A DNA stretch of 64,000 bases, from contig OZ014417.1 of assembly GCA_963965975.1 (NCBI GenBank), forward strand, positions 806,001 through 870,000, in the 5' to 3' direction. The position numbers were made by a program, and so were the translations under genes. Source of the stretch: Xestospongia bergquistia. Its lineage: Eukaryota; Porifera; Demospongiae; Haplosclerida; Petrosiidae. Below are positions 13,501 to 27,002 of the stretch, piece by piece (the first letter of the stretch is position 1; each line of letters starts with the position of its first letter). The notes below the pieces were generated by a model. It ran no database searches, had not been told where the DNA came from, and saw only the letters and a list, made by a program, of their open reading frames with translations.

Positions 13501-14521
13501 GACTGTTGATCAATGCTTTGTGAGCATCAATAGCTAATTTCTGTAATTGATATATAAATATAATGATGTCATAATGAGTAATTATAGACCTTAGCTTTCA
13601 TTGTTCTAAGGGGTGTAGCTTGAGATGAGATGACCACACCCAGTACTTCCAGAGCTTCAGCCATTGGGAAAATATCGTGACCAAACTAAAAAAACAGCAA
13701 CGACATAATCATAATGACATCATAATTACATCATACCTCCTCTAATAATTGATGAGAACGGCAAGCTAAGGAAAATGTTTGCAATGTGATCATCACACAG
13801 TCGCTCATACTATCAACTTTGTACTGGAGTATAGAACGTATCAAGGGAAGAGTTAATGACCATACCACATCACTAGTGATATCAGAAGATATGGGAAGAA
13901 GAGGAAGGAGGTTATTAATGCTGTCAGTCAAAGGCATAGTCAACCAAAATGTGGGTGGAGTCACTTTTAATGTTAAAAGTCGTAAAGTTGTCCAACAAAA
14001 TAATAATGCTATTAAAAAGAATAATCTATAATTTATAATAATGATCCTGTCAAACCTGTTTTTCTATCTGGTATGGTTGTTTTACACATTCCTTTCCATA
14101 ACTGGATGCAATAAGAGTTAGTCAATGGTGACTCAAGACCCATTAATACAGGATGTACCAATACAGGTAGGTGCGGTAAGACCACACCCCCACACTCCAG
14201 TAAAGTTTGAAAAATAGTCTGAATATTTGCCAATTCTCTCTGGAAACAGGTAATCTTCTCACGAACTGTCTTCTCAAATGTGAGCTGTCCCTCAATAGAA
14301 TCTCTTTGTTTCTGAGTAAGTTTAGCATCTTTTAATATCTCATGTATATCTCTTCCTTCACTCTGATGGAGTTTTTTTTGTGCTAGTTCTTGTTTCACTT
14401 TAGCTTCCCACACTTGGTCTTCATAGCTATAAGCTTTATTTTCACGTTTGATGTTAGAATCAACTTGACATGACAATACTTCAGAGAGTCTGTAAAAAAG
14501 ATTAACAACAACAACAACAAC

Positions 14522-14569
<48 letters not shown>

Positions 14570-17500
14570 TAATGGACTTATCAAATAAAAGATGTAATTA
14601 AACAATAAAAAACAATTAGACAAAATCCATTATTAGTAATATATAATATCAATTATTAAACTACTCATTATAATTGTGTACATTAAAGACACTCTCTATT
14701 ATTAAGAACATTTATTCAATAGTTGATATTCTCATTATGTTTAACTTACAACTGACGAAGCTCAGGGTTCCATAGTTTATTTGGGGGTGTGGCAGCAATT
14801 TCCAAATCTTCACTGGTCACTTGTAGAATCTCATCTCTTTGAAGTGTCTCGACAATTTTCTCAATCAAAAGTTGCACACATTCTTTTCCACATAGCTTTA
14901 CCAAATTTTTAACCCCATAAAGACAAGCATGAGTAGAGGAGTGGACATTGTCTAGTATACATTGTACAAGCTGAGACAAAAGATTCTTAATATCAAAGTA
15001 TGACAGAGAGAGTAATTTCATCTGATGAAACCAAGGTCCTTTCCGACACAATGATACTGAAAATGGATACATGGAATTTAAAAATGGATGCACGTTAATA
15101 TCTACCTAGAGATGGGTGATGACAAAGAAGGAATGATTGTTGAAAAAATGACTCCTTTTTGGATTCCAGAGATTGTGAAGAGATTGTAAAAAGAATTTTC
15201 AATATACTTTTTGAAAATTTATCAGTGATTTCATCAGTCTACAACAAAAAGACAAAAAAGATTGTTATCATATAATGAAACTATCTAATCTGTTAGAGTA
15301 ATAATAAATCAAACCCCACCTCTTTAATTTGATCATACAACAGCTGTAAGATATCAAAGGCCAGCTCTACAGAGGAGTTTACCACAGATTTTAAACATTT
15401 AATAGCTTGCTCTTGTAAAGACCATGATTGTGTTAAAGCAATATGGACTAACGCAGCAACCCAGGGTCTAAGGAGAACCAATAGTTAAAAGAAAGAAGCT
15501 GAAAAAACTATTTACTTAAATGACTTTAATTGTCGTTCTGGTACAGGTGATATGAGAAGAATCTCAGTTAACTTAACAAGTGCCGTCAGGACTATGATGT
15601 AATAATATTATTTAATAAATCAATTAATTTGTTACTTTGTTCTCCAGCTGCTGTAAGTAACCTTGACGATACCAATATGTCATTATCTATAATTGGCCAT
15701 AATTTTATGACACTAGCTCCAACTAAGAAGAGAAGGAGAGAGAATAATTGACTGAAAATATTGTATAGACATCTTACTTGTGTCAGGAGCAGTAGCAGCC
15801 CGAGACACCAGTGTCCATGACAACAGAACACCTTCTTCCAACACTGCAACTTGAGCCCCACCCACTTTTACTTTCTCTACACACTTAGATAACAGAGAAT
15901 ACACAAGCAATAAAAATTAGTTCTTACTTGAACAGCTAATGGTAGATATTTTAATAACATCATTTTATTCTCTCCTATAATAATATTAAATAATACATCT
16001 AAATGTAAATGTTAATATATATGTTATAAGTACCTGTACTTAGCTGATCAAGACACTGCCAGTATGCTATTCGTAATGAAGGGGGTGTGGTCTTTGCCTC
16101 AAGAGCAGACTAAAAGTTTAATAATTACTTTGAAATTTTTAGAGTAAGTGGTTCTAACTTTTATTTGAGAGGTAAGAGATGAAGGAGGTTTTGACTGAAA
16201 ATGTCTACAAAATGAAGCGATAGTTGTGATAACAATGACTTGAGTACCAGCATGAGCTAAAGAAGAATAAAGAAGAATAAACAGATAGATAGACAGAGAA
16301 TACCTTCTATTTTGAAATATGCTAAAAGTCCTTCAACAACAGTAGTAGCTACTTGTTCATGACCTCGAGCAGATAGACAAGATTCATTGATAGAGTTTAA
16401 AGCTAATAAAAAATAATGTCAGTTATATTATTAGTATATTACTAGTATACTAAAGTTATACTATTAGTATACTGACTCAGTATACTACTGACCTGCAAGG
16501 ACAGCTTGCCTATGTTCAACAATAGATAATTTACCACTAGGACCTGTAATACAAAATAACATTACATGTACTATATATTAAATGTATTAATGTACATGTA
16601 CTATATATTAAATGTATTAATGTACATGTACTATATATTAAATGTATTAATGTAGATGTACTATATATTACATGTATTAATATCAGATATTAATATTGCT
16701 ATGTATTTTACCCTTTCCCATTAAAATGTCCAACATATGTTGACTAATTGTGACACACACTTCAGTATCAGAAGATTGTTTACAAAGACTGCGAACAAGT
16801 CTCACAGCTGCTAGTCGAGTACTTTCATTACTGGAATAGAGTAAACCTAATATATAATAATTAAGGGAGTGTGTGTGATAGAGAGGAGTACCTGAAGCAT
16901 TCTTTAAAAAGTCCATAGCATATCGACTGCAGTCCAAATGAAGACAAAGAATAAAAGATCCAATAACTATAACAACAGACATTGATATATTAATACACAC
17001 ACTTTGTACCACTTGATACCAACTGGATTACCTTCAGTTAATTCATCAGGATTTCTCAACAAACATTTGGAACCAGGTGATAATAATATTGTAGAGAACT
17101 CAGTATGACTTACACCATGGAATAAATCTTGACAACATGACTAAAACATTACATAATAATATAAAAATGTTTGACCAAAACATTACAAAATATAAACCTG
17201 TTAGTTTGTTTAACATTTTACAATACAACATACCACAAGAGATAATGGGATCTTGGTACGGCTATTGAATACAGCTTTACTATAAAAATTAAGGACATCA
17301 TTCTGAGGGAGAGAGAGAGAATGAAAAAACAAACTTATTTTATACCTTCTTTGTAGTCCATATATCTTTCATGTTGTCATGTTCTCGACAAAATTTGGCA
17401 ATCATGTTCAATAGTGGTAAAAATAGTGAAGAGGGTGGAGCTTGAACTAACACATCCAGTGTTTGTGTGATGATGTCACAATGGCCCTCCCACAACAAGG

Positions 17501-18547
17501 ATAGCTTCTTCTTTCCTTTCTCTATAAGTTTATCATGTTTGGTTTGTATTATGGCAGAGAAGAGCATAGCTTGAGAATGAACGAGGGAAGAGAGAGAGGA
17601 GGTACTAACAGATAACACTATACAAGTCCAGTTCATTGCAGTTAGGGCATATTTGCCCATTGATACACTGGAAGGATTAATATAATATGATTAGTGATTT
17701 ATTTGATAGTAAAAAGTACCGATCAGATCTTTCAAATATCTTTGAGATCTCTGTCATTTCACTTGCTAACTCATCTACTGATGCTGGAGCTAAATGAAAA
17801 TAATATATTGGTATATGACTGTACTAGTACATTGGTATAAGGGTGTATGTACTTTATAAGGATGTATTAGTACATTGGTATAAGGGTGTATGTACTTTAT
17901 AAGGGATGTATTAGTACATTGGTATAAGGGTGTATGTACTTTATAAGGGTGTATTAGTACATTGGTATAAGGGTGTATGTACTCTATAAGGGTGTATTAG
18001 TACATTGGTATAAGGGTGTATGTACTTTATAAGGGATGTATTAGTACATTGGTATAAAGGTGTATGTACTCTATAAGGGTGTATTAGTACATTGGTATAA
18101 GGGTGTATGTACTCTATAAGGGTGTATTAGTACATTGGTATAAGGGTGTATATGGGACATTAGTATATGGGTATACATTGGTCTAGTCATAGATTGGAAT
18201 AACAGTACATGTTGTCAGAGGTCACTTACCATAACTGGTACATAATTCTCGTAAGATGTCGGCTACGAGACATACTGAACGACCATCCCTGTGGACAAAC
18301 TTTGCCACACCCATTTAATTATTGAAGACTTACCTGTAACGTAACAACGTATGACACAATGTTACAATAACTGGCTTAACAGCTGCTGGTGGTATGTCTT
18401 GAAAATGGAAAAATTAAACTTTTATTTTTTCAGATAAGATATCACACCTTTTCTTTTAACAACTTCCAATAAATTCTCTAACAGCTGTGATCGCTCTGAT
18501 GTCTTGCTAGTGTGACTTTGCCGAACGAAGTCTCTAGTCGTCTCCAT
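7535..18547 (-). CDS. GCN1: GCN1, activator of the eIF2-alpha kinase GCN2 (HEAT-repeat protein)
   Basis: This is a large, many-exon minus-strand gene. The ATG (METTRDFVRQ) is at 18545-18547 with an in-frame TAA upstream. The last exon ends EECYSRVLSKIILK before the stop at 7535-7537. HEAT repeats run through the whole protein. Signature stretches include KRENKAYSYEDQVWEAKVKQ (about 14400-14460), the eEF3-like block with RRGAAYGLSGIVKGLGI, FRQREGALFAFEALC, LLLCFGDGNQYVREATDQAS and SWRTKAGSAELLGAMAYCAP (11284-12165), and ERQGVCIGLSEI with ARTLGDLVRKLGE (9942-10400). The family member binds ribosomes and hands uncharged-tRNA signals to GCN2 through its C-terminal third, which is present here. 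Introns are mostly 45-150 bp; a few hold minisatellites. No lesion was seen. The next gene upstream ends only about 136 bp from this start. Confidence 0.97.
9897..9922. repeat. Short (GA)n run at a GCN1 intron-exon edge
   Basis: About 25 bp of GAGAGA beside an acceptor site, where it forms the polypyrimidine tract on the minus strand. Confidence 0.85.
12625..12755. repeat. Degenerate tandem repeat in a GCN1 intron
   Basis: Imperfect copies of a unit containing CAATGGATA(C/T)A, at about 15-30 bp spacing, fill this intron. Confidence 0.65.
14514..14569. repeat. (AAC)n/(AAT)n microsatellite in a GCN1 intron
   Basis: A run of AAC triplets passes into AAT triplets, about 55 bp in total. Translated on the minus strand it gives an artefactual poly-Ile/poly-Val stretch. 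Confidence 0.95.
16563..16681. repeat. 30-bp minisatellite (4 copies) in a GCN1 intron
   Basis: Four tandem copies of a roughly 30-bp unit containing TGTACTATATATTA and ATGTATTAATGTA. The last copy is slightly diverged. Confidence 0.9.
17821..18155. repeat. 43-bp minisatellite (about 8 copies) in a GCN1 intron
   Basis: About eight head-to-tail copies of a unit containing TTAGTACATTGGTATAAGGG and TGTATGTACTTTATAAGGG. Copies vary by ACTTTATA/ACTCTATA and by one-base length changes. The whole array lies inside one intron. Confidence 0.93.
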
Positions 18548-18683
18548 AATAAAAGCTATGTCTGTTTCAATATGGCCACGTGGACCAGTACCACGCCTAC
18601 TAAATTATGTAAGTGCAGAATAATACTTTTTATATTAATTATGTTAATAAAAGAATTAATAAACGATATTAAATAATTCGGTT

Positions 18684-21600
18684 TTAATCTAACAATAGAT
18701 CAATCATATTATCTTCAATATCATCTTCATCTTCTCTGACATCTTCATTACTTCCTTCATAAGACTCTGAACAGTGATGTTGTCGCCTCTTATGTAAGTC
18801 AGTCCAGGGAACTAGACAAATAGAATATACATGCAAACATAAATTATGTACATGTAAACACAAACAAAGGTACATGTAAACATAATACATGCAAACACAA
18901 ACAAAGGTACATGTAAACATAATACATGCAAACACAAACAAAGGTACATGTAAACAAAATACATGTAAACACAAACAAAGGTACATGTAAACATAAAACT
19001 TTACAAGTAAACACAAAATAACTACATCAAACATTCACTCACTGGATTTCTTTTCATTTTCTGTCATGCTTCCTTCATCGCTGCTCTCCTGCCAATGTTC
19101 ATGATCTACAGTCACAAATGGAGGTCGTGTTTTGCTTTGACTCAAACGTGGCCAAAATGCTTCATGGACTTTTTGCAATTTAATTACAACATCTCCACCT
19201 CCAACTATGATATCACACTAAAAGGATAAAACATGTAGACCATGTGTCCACCCATCTATCCATTCATCGTCCATTCATCCATCCATTCTTACAGTATCTA
19301 TTTCACCAAATAGTTCCAGTTTAAACTGGTATATTTTACCATCTACAGCACACCTATATAATATATAATTACATAATATCATTTATCGGAGTTACTGACC
19401 ACACAGCAATGTTAAGACCCTTTGAATCAATGTGATAATAATCACAACCTCTCACTTGAACACTCAGTCTGATCTGATGACGAGACTGACTCCATAAAAC
19501 ACGAGGTGTTAGCCTAAAAGGAAAGATATATTAACAATGAGTAATTGTCAGGGAGACAAATGTACCATTGTGACTCTTGACACATCAATGCTTCCATTTC
19601 TGAACTTGGGTCTTTATATACTTCCACTTCCAAACTTGAATCTCTAGATACTTCCATTCCCAAACTTGAATTTTTTGATACTTTCGTTCCCAAACTTGAA
19701 TCTTTACATATTTCCATTCCCAAGCCACTATCTTTAGTGTCAGTAAGACTAGCAGAAACATGATCATTAGCTCCAAACACATAATCAGAAAATACAGTTC
19801 TTGTCAAGTCAATATGGACCTGATCTTCATCTTCTATACCAGACGAGGGGTTGCTTGGAAAAGATGGCAAGAGAGAAGATAAAATATAGTCTAGGGCACT
19901 GGTTTCTACTGGTGATGTAACAATATTCTTTAGTTTTAAGAAATGAGAATAAAGAGATTGAGATAAGTGATTGGTTGAGATAAGGAGAGAGAGAATCAGC
20001 TGCTCGCGAAGCTAATGAATTGATAGATAATGAAAAATGGACAGAAATTGAGTAGTCAGACAAATGAACAGATGGATACTACTAACCTCAATAGCATATG
20101 ACTTATAAGCTGATAGTAATGATGGCAAATAGGGAATTATCATGTGACAACCTTCCATTGAGTGAAGTAATGAACAGACAAACTTAACACATGTAGAATA
20201 TTTTAGTTGTTTGTTTAAACATGTCAACAACAGCTGTATATTCTTTGATGAAGGTGGTCTGAAATAAAATAGACAAACAGACAGTATAAATGGACAAACA
20301 GATAGAGAGTTAATGGAAATAAGTAACTATGGAAACATACAATGTTAATGGTAATATGTAACTATGGAAACATACAATAATATTATTAGTTAATGTAATT
20401 TTTTACTTACAAAGCTTCCATTTCAATAAGAGATGCAATTAAATCAATAGAGCAAGCAAACAATGATCCTGATGAAATAAGAATAATGTCACATATTGTC
20501 TCTGACAACATATCAAAATTTGTAGAGATATTCCTACAAAAATAAGTTATATTGTACTTAAAGTAGATACACTAGTACTTAGTGGACAGGAGGAGATAGT
20601 TTAAAAGTTGTATTACTGACAGTTGAAGATTTGTACTGGAAGATACCTAACAAGAAATTTATAAGACATTTTCTGCAATAACTGACTTTAAGTAGATGAA
20701 TAAATACATCACATAATTCTCCATGACTTGCTAATAATTTAGCTGAACTGGTAAGACAAGAGTTAGTTAAAAATAATTTTCTATTATAAATTTATAATTA
20801 TGTTAACCTTTCTCTAGTAGATGAAATCAGATAAAGAGAGTTAACAATATTGACATAGTCCTCGTTATCAACATCACATTCTGTAAAAATTTGAGTTAAC
20901 TGTTCACAATTTGCTTCATCAATATCACTAATAGGAAAAGATCATGTGATGGTCATGTGACTATCATGTGAACAACTGACACTCTCCCATGCTTTGCTAA
21001 CACAAATGGTAAGCATTCAGAGACCATGGTTTCATCAGAAAGAATTAGATTTAAAACAACAGTGAAGTCAGAGACAGATGGCTAAGGAAAATGATACTAT
21101 AATTAGAAATATTCACTTACTATAGAAAAATCATTTGGACTACATTAAAGTTAGTAATTGTTACTAAATATAGAAACATACTATAGTTGGCGACAGCTAT
21201 TGAATATAGGAACATACTATAATTAGAAATATTCACTTACTATAGAAACATCATTGGACTACATTAAAATTAGTAATAGTTACTAAATATAGAAACATAC
21301 TATAGTTGGCGACAGTTATTGAACATAGAAACATACTATAATTAGTGACATTCAACATACTATAATTGACTGTTACTAAATATAGAAATATACTATAATT
21401 AGTAACATTTTAAAATAAAAATTTAATGGAAATAATATTAAATATAGTACTGACAATTACTTCATTATTAGAGGTAGAGTGATTTTGATTGGTCAATAGA
21501 GTCAACAAATCATCTTGATCTTCTGTTACTAACTTGACTGAGTAACAAATAGACTCTGGAAAAGGGGTGGAGTTAAAGGCGGGGTTTAAAGATACAACCT

Positions 21601-24600
21601 ACAATAACATCAGTAACTGGAGAGGTTAAAAGGTCATACATATTACCTCCATTAAAAATGTTTGATTAGATGTAACATCCCACATTATCTCATGAATATT
21701 ATCACAAAAATCTGAAAAAATTTTACAACACTTTGTATACATATTTAGAATATACCTTTATCTTTAGCATCATATAGTGAACAACAGAGAGCTTGAAATG
21801 GCAGCTGTATTAAATTGAAACAACATTATTCCTTGAGCCAGTTATGACCACCTCAAGTAGATCTCTACTAATGTGTTGAACACATTTGTAAGTAACCCAT
21901 TCTAGATCACCATAGTCAAGACAAAAGCAAAGATACTCCAAGTGTCCTCCATCACTTGATTCTTGTTCCTTTCTCTCCTCCATAACACAAGCCCTGTACC
22001 ATCTACACAAAAAATGTATGAGGTCATGTAACATATGTTGCCACGGTAACAGTTAAATACCTATTATCAAAGGAGAACTTTGCAGCACAAACTTCACCCA
22101 CGTGTAATTTTGGACGAAAAGAGTCAAATAATAAGTCATTTTCATTGAAATTGAGTTGCTCAGTAATCTCTTGTAATCTATAGGATACTAACATGTAAGT
22201 TAGCTGCTAATAGACTGACTGTGTCTCTGCTGTTATAAATTGTACATAAAAATGATTTGGACTTTCAACTGCCGTTACGACAACTTGAAGACCACACCCA
22301 TCAGATGGAGCTACAATACTACAATAACAAAGACATAATTTTAATATTTATAAAGTATTTCATACTTGCAGTCAGTTAATTTTATTGGTTGAATTCTTGG
22401 ATTCTCATAATTTAAAACTTTCTTCAAATTTTTCAAATGGTTTGGATTATTATGTGCTAATTCCCAACAAAGCAGCTGTTTCTGAGGTCTCTCAATAGCA
22501 GTGTTCACACCTACTCCAGCTAATGTCATTCTCTCTTCAACAGGATCCAGCCAAAGTGAACCACCAAGAGAAAGAGCCACACCCCCAGTGAGGGTGTGGC
22601 CTTCTAACTGATGTCGTGCAACCTCAATAGACTAAGATAATCATGAAATTAATTAATTCATAGGTCATGAATATTTAATAACTTACAGGTGGTGTCCAAT
22701 TTAGATCTGCATCTGGAGGTAACAGACCACAGAAAAATACTTCGATAACAAGAGGGGGTGTGGCCAAGAAGGATGCAGGTAATGTAAGAAGCTGATTAAC
22801 ATCAACAATGACAACTTCTCCAACATCAACAAGACGGACCTAAGAAAGAAAATCGAAATCTGTCATTATCCATCCATCCATCCATCCATCCATCCATTCA
22901 TCCATCCATCCATCCATTCATCCATCCATCCATTCATCCATCCATCCATCATCCATCCATCCATTCATCCATCCATCCATTCATTCATTCATTACTTTGG
23001 CTTGTTCTTTGTGATGAAAAAATAATCCAAGTGGTCTAGAGAAATCCAGTATTTGTGCTCGATAATAGCTACCGTTAGTATCCTTTAGTCCACATATATC
23101 ACCTATAATGGGGTTAGCATGTAATAGACAATGATCAGGATTGCTATAAAACAATGCTAAATCCATTGAGAGTTGTGTCATAAGTATATCTGGTGCTCGA
23201 ACAGGGCTTTCCCCTCGAAAGAGTGGGATATGATCAATGAGCCGAACCCATAAGTGACCAGGAGCACTAACACACTCAACATATACCTTTTGTAAAATAT
23301 ATCAATCTTTCAAAGAAGTATCATAACCTACTTTGACCACACCATCTTTAGGTACTTCTGCAGGAACAATGTCTTCTCTATTGATTTCTCTTAGTGCAGT
23401 CAAACTGTGGACTTGAGTACAATCTTTTCGTCTATAACAACAACAATAATAAAAATAATAATAATATCGAGCCAACAAGAGACAATGACAACTCACAAAC
23501 ATTCACCAAATGATTTCAGATGTAAACAAAGAGAACGTAATCTGTTTTGTTTCTTTTGTTCCTATTAACAACCACAAAAATATGATTTAAATACTCATCA
23601 GACAAACCAATTGTCTCTCAGTTGCCATGGAAACCAGTTCAGGCGGTGGAACCTGTTGTAGCCGCTCTACCAAAGAGAGGATCTCTCGACTTTGTTCTTG
23701 ACAGTTAGAAGTAAGAAGAAGTATGATAGAAGGATGAAGGTGAGCATAAATAGAGGGAACAAGGAGAGACAGTCGGCGTCTAAAAGTTGCTTTAGTTATT
23801 CCGTATAAAGAATAGTTAATAAGAAAATGAAATATCTGTTGATTGGATTCTAAAAGTTCAGTAAGTTTATCATCTGACACAACTACAACAAAAGATCTAA
23901 AAAAATATATTAAATTGTATCATAAAATACTTGATATTCCATTAACTGGTGGATTAGGTCCTTTGTGCCATAAGCTTACAGTCAAACAATGCATACTAAA
24001 GTACTAAAAAGAATATATATATTTGCTGCTAAATATGTTACATTAAATTACTTGAAGTATTGTTTTAGCTTCATCATTATCTTTAACACAGATAACAATA
24101 TTATAATCACAAGGTGTGTTCTTTACTAGAGATAATGTTTTATTTAATAATTGTGACTCATTACATGTTAGAATATGCTAAAAAAATAAAATTGATCACT
24201 AATATTAATATCTATTAAATCATCTCACCATTTTAATTTTTTTCATCACTATCAGTTCTAATGTATTGGTTACCACGGTAACAGGATTTGACATATATTG
24301 TTTCAACTTCTCCCAGTGAACTGCAGAATATGAAGAAGCACAGACTACAATGTGCCAGCCGTGGGTAACACTTGTCCTGTTACGGTAACTAACAATGCTA
24401 GCATATGTTTTCATGATGTGATGAATTTGAGGAGAGAAGCTAGTTAGGAGAGCAGACAGATCATCTAGCACCTGTAAGAAATATCCTGATATATCCAAGG
24501 TTATCCAGACAAATCCAAAAATATCCTGGTTTATTAAAATATTTACCAAGTGTTTAGTTTTTTGTAAAGTTAGTATCTTCTTCTCCATCATTTGTACAAG

Positions 24601-26271
24601 AGAAGAAGGCGTGGCCACTACAATATCAACACCATTTAGTATCTGTGGTAAAGCAGTTGATTCAGCTGTAGTATACAATGCGCAACTCCTGAAAAATGTT
24701 GTAATTAAAGAGTTAAAAATAATGGAGACCACTGACCGAAATCGTTTGGCAGCATTTATCCAAGACAGTATGGTAGTGGCTTGATTATTGATGTTCCATG
24801 CTTTATAACTACCACTTACTAACACAATAATCTTAGGCTATTTAACAAAAATTAACAAACAACTCATTGTTAATAATTCTAACTTCATGAGTATGTTTCT
24901 CCTCTTTCTCTATCTCCATTTTTTCATCACTTGTAGTGACACAGAGAAGAGGTAACAGGTAAGTTAATGTCTTACCTGACAGATGTGGAGATAATAAAAT
25001 AGTGTTACGACCCTCCCAGATATGAGGCCAGCCATTAGCTTGTACAGATGTTGGTAATTTAAAGCCTCTCTTTATGAGTGCCTGTGTTATGTGTGTGACA
25101 ATATGTAATGTCACATTATTGAATTCCTTACAGTACAGACTGAAGGATTAAATGGAGTATCTTCAAGTGTCATCCAAGGTGTGTGATTACAAGTGCCTTC
25201 TATAAAGACACCAGATGATGGTTTGGGGTGAGGAGCTAATAGCTATGTACGATATAAGAGTACACTATTTTATTATAATACATACTTTCTTTAATGTTTG
25301 TATATATTTGTTATGTTCTATGCTTCTATTTGTGAGCTTTGAGAAAATTGGTTCTTTGCACTCCTGCACAGATAACTCTGTCTCACCCTCCTCTTCTATC
25401 ATCATTCCCATCGTCTCCTCCTCCTCCACTGTCACCTCCACTATCTCCCTCTCTTTCTCCTCCACTGTCACCTCAGCTATCTCCCTCTCTTCCTCCTCCA
25501 CTTTTAACAGACCAGCAGTGATAATTTTTTCATTAATATTGACCTGAAATAAAATAAAATAAAATCTCAAAATTTTGTATGGTCATCTCTTACTATTTTT
25601 TCATTTGGTTTTATGTGAAATAATTCAATACTCCCATCATTCTTGATGTCACCTTTGAAGGGAATTCCCAAAGTGCAGTTAACTCCGCCTACTATATTTT
25701 TCATTAGATTTTTAACAGCATCAGACCAGCACATATTAACTGAGGATGGCAGAGAGGGTGTGCCCAACAAAGGAGAGAGAGTGTAAGACTTAATGAGAGG
25801 AGGTTCCAATGATATTGGCATGTCATTTGCACTAATAAGACTAGCAGAAGCAATTAATTAACACTAATTAAAGGAACCATACTCACTCATTTAATGGAAC
25901 ACTTATAACAATACCATGATCCATTACAAACACTCTAATAAGAGGAAAACATGTAAAGATTTGAGAAATACTCTTACTCAGCTATTGTACGATATTTTGA
26001 TGAAGTATAGAGTCTTTTCACTTGTCCCCTTTTCCATGATCCATTGTAATGAAGTACGCAAACCTCTCCTCTTTTTGGAGGAATATGTGATTGTAAATTT
26101 GATGTTCCTACACGAGCAGCTGCAAGTTCTACCTCCTCGAATTTAGTTTGAGACTCTTGGGTGATCCAAATTTTACCATCATCTTCAATCTAAAAGATAT
26201 AATTTAATAAAGTGAATCAGTTATATGTTATATACCTTTACGACAAGTAAATCAAAGTGGCTAGATGCCAT
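18684..26271 (-). CDS. TDRD12: TDRD12/Yb-like protein: Tudor - DEAD-like helicase - extended Tudor domains - CS domain
   Basis: A multi-exon minus-strand gene. The start [12 protein letters not shown] is at 26269-26271 and the end is an acidic tail ([15 protein letters not shown]). Domains in order: an N-terminal Tudor (about 25850-26271; [17 protein letters not shown]); an acidic linker rich in EEE; a helicase core (about 23590-25115) with Q motif FKLPTSVQ, motif I SPHLSGKT, motif Ib VVATPSSL and VLDD in place of DEAD; an extended Tudor (about 22340-23330; [32 protein letters not shown]); another (about 21590-22330; [35 protein letters not shown]); a long helical, ARM-like region (about 19510-21480); and a p23/CS domain (about 19080-19520; [19 protein letters not shown]). 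In animals TDRD12/Yb proteins act in piRNA biogenesis in germline granules, where Tudor domains bind methyl-arginine on PIWI proteins. The altered DEAD and P-loop residues leave ATPase activity uncertain. Exon edges are approximate. Confidence 0.87.
18829..19018. repeat. Minisatellite in the last intron of the TDRD12-like gene
   Basis: Repeated units of ACATG(T/C)AAACACAAACAAAGG and TACATGTAAACATAA fill most of this intron. Translated, they create spurious Cys-rich open frames. Confidence 0.9.
19600..19740 (-). repeat. In-frame 30-bp coding repeat in the TDRD12-like gene
   Basis: Four to five in-frame copies of a ten-residue unit ([14 protein letters not shown]: [40 protein letters not shown]) lie in the linker before the CS domain. 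The unit is probably disordered and length-variable. Confidence 0.85.
21105..21415. repeat. Intronic tandem repeat, long unit (about 120-130 bp)
   Basis: Two good copies and one partial copy of a unit containing AATATTCACTTACTATAGAAA, GGACTACATTAAA and CTATAGTTGGCGACAG, within an intron of the TDRD12-like gene. Confidence 0.85.
22868..22995. repeat. (ATCC)n/(ATTC)n microsatellite
   Basis: About 125 bp of CATCCATCCATT tetranucleotide repeats in an intron of the TDRD12-like gene. A shorter relative is at 19245-19275. Confidence 0.96.
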
Positions 26272-26338
26272 GGGTTTCCACGTGGTTATTATTTAAAGAA
26301 GGCGTGGTCGCAATGCAGAAACAGCCACACCCATTATT
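26272..26338. promoter_or_regulatory. 67-bp divergent promoter region (TDRD12-like / rhodanese)
   Basis: Only 67 bp separate two divergent start codons, so both genes must share this promoter region or read from within each other's 5' UTR. I see no TATA box. The inference rests on spacing alone. Confidence 0.6.
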
Positions 26339-26959
26339 ATGGCTACACCTGAGGAGACTACCAGCTCTGACAGCAATAGTCAACGACCTTCCATGTCAAT
26401 GAAAATGGTGATATATGGTATAAAAAAAAGTTTCCCACAAGTTGCAAATATCAATTGTAACGATCTTCATCAAATGAGAGAGAAAACTGATGAAAAGATC
26501 ATATATCTGGTAAGGGACTGCTATTTATAACATGATGTTATTTATTTTAATGCAGGACACACGTGATCCTCAGGAACATGCAGTGAGTCACATACCAGGA
26601 AGCATTCAACTTGATTACAAATCTGAAGATCCTTGGAATGGCCTTGATCTATCCAACACTAAACAAGGTAATAATGAACGCTTGTATAACTAACTACAAT
26701 CTTTATTCTCACTGATATAGTTGTGTGTTACTGTTCTGTTGGATATCGATCATCCATTGTGGCTGATAAACTTAGACAACATTTTCAAACACAAGGCAAT
26801 AATGTTACTGTTTACAACTTAGAAGGAGGATTATTTCAATGGGCCATTGAAGGAAGAGAGTTGGAAGGAAAGAAAAAGAGTTGTGTTCATCCTTACAATA
26901 GTTTTTGGGGTAAACTTTTACCAGCACATTTAAGATATTCAACAGAATCTAATTTATAG
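26339..26959 (+). CDS. Single-domain rhodanese (thiosulfate sulfurtransferase family)
   Basis: Three exons: 26339-26509, 26556-26667 and 26721-26959. All have GT/AG borders and consistent phase. The N-terminal extension is Ser/Thr-rich. The rhodanese fold follows: YLDTRDPQEHAVSHIPGSI, then the active-site loop VCYCSVGYRSS with the catalytic Cys, then VYNLEGGLFQWA. Rhodanese enzymes transfer sulfane sulfur to cyanide or thiol acceptors. The conserved Cys argues for an active enzyme. The C-terminal HPYNSFWGKLLP is typical of uncharacterised animal single-domain rhodaneses. The stop is only 43 bp from the convergent EXOSC7 stop. Confidence 0.93.
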
Positions 26960-27002
26960 CAAATTTTTTTATTTTTTATATATTTCACTTGATTTTTAAC
27001 TA

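Noticed and set aside
14033..14623. Hydrophobic poly-Ile/poly-Val segment suggesting a membrane span in GCN1
   Set aside because: It is translated AAT/AAC microsatellite in an intron, upstream of the splice acceptor before the LSEVLSCQVDS exon.
18684..19034. Cys/Val/Phe-rich open frame near the TDRD12-like 3' end
   Set aside because: It is created by the minisatellite in the last intron; only the terminal [17 protein letters not shown] portion is coding.
22868..22995. Possible CRISPR-like or regulatory array
   Set aside because: It is a plain ATCC tetranucleotide microsatellite with no spacers.
25215..25547. Plus-strand Ser/Pro-rich open frames
   Set aside because: They are antisense of the acidic Glu-rich linker of the TDRD12-like gene on the minus strand.
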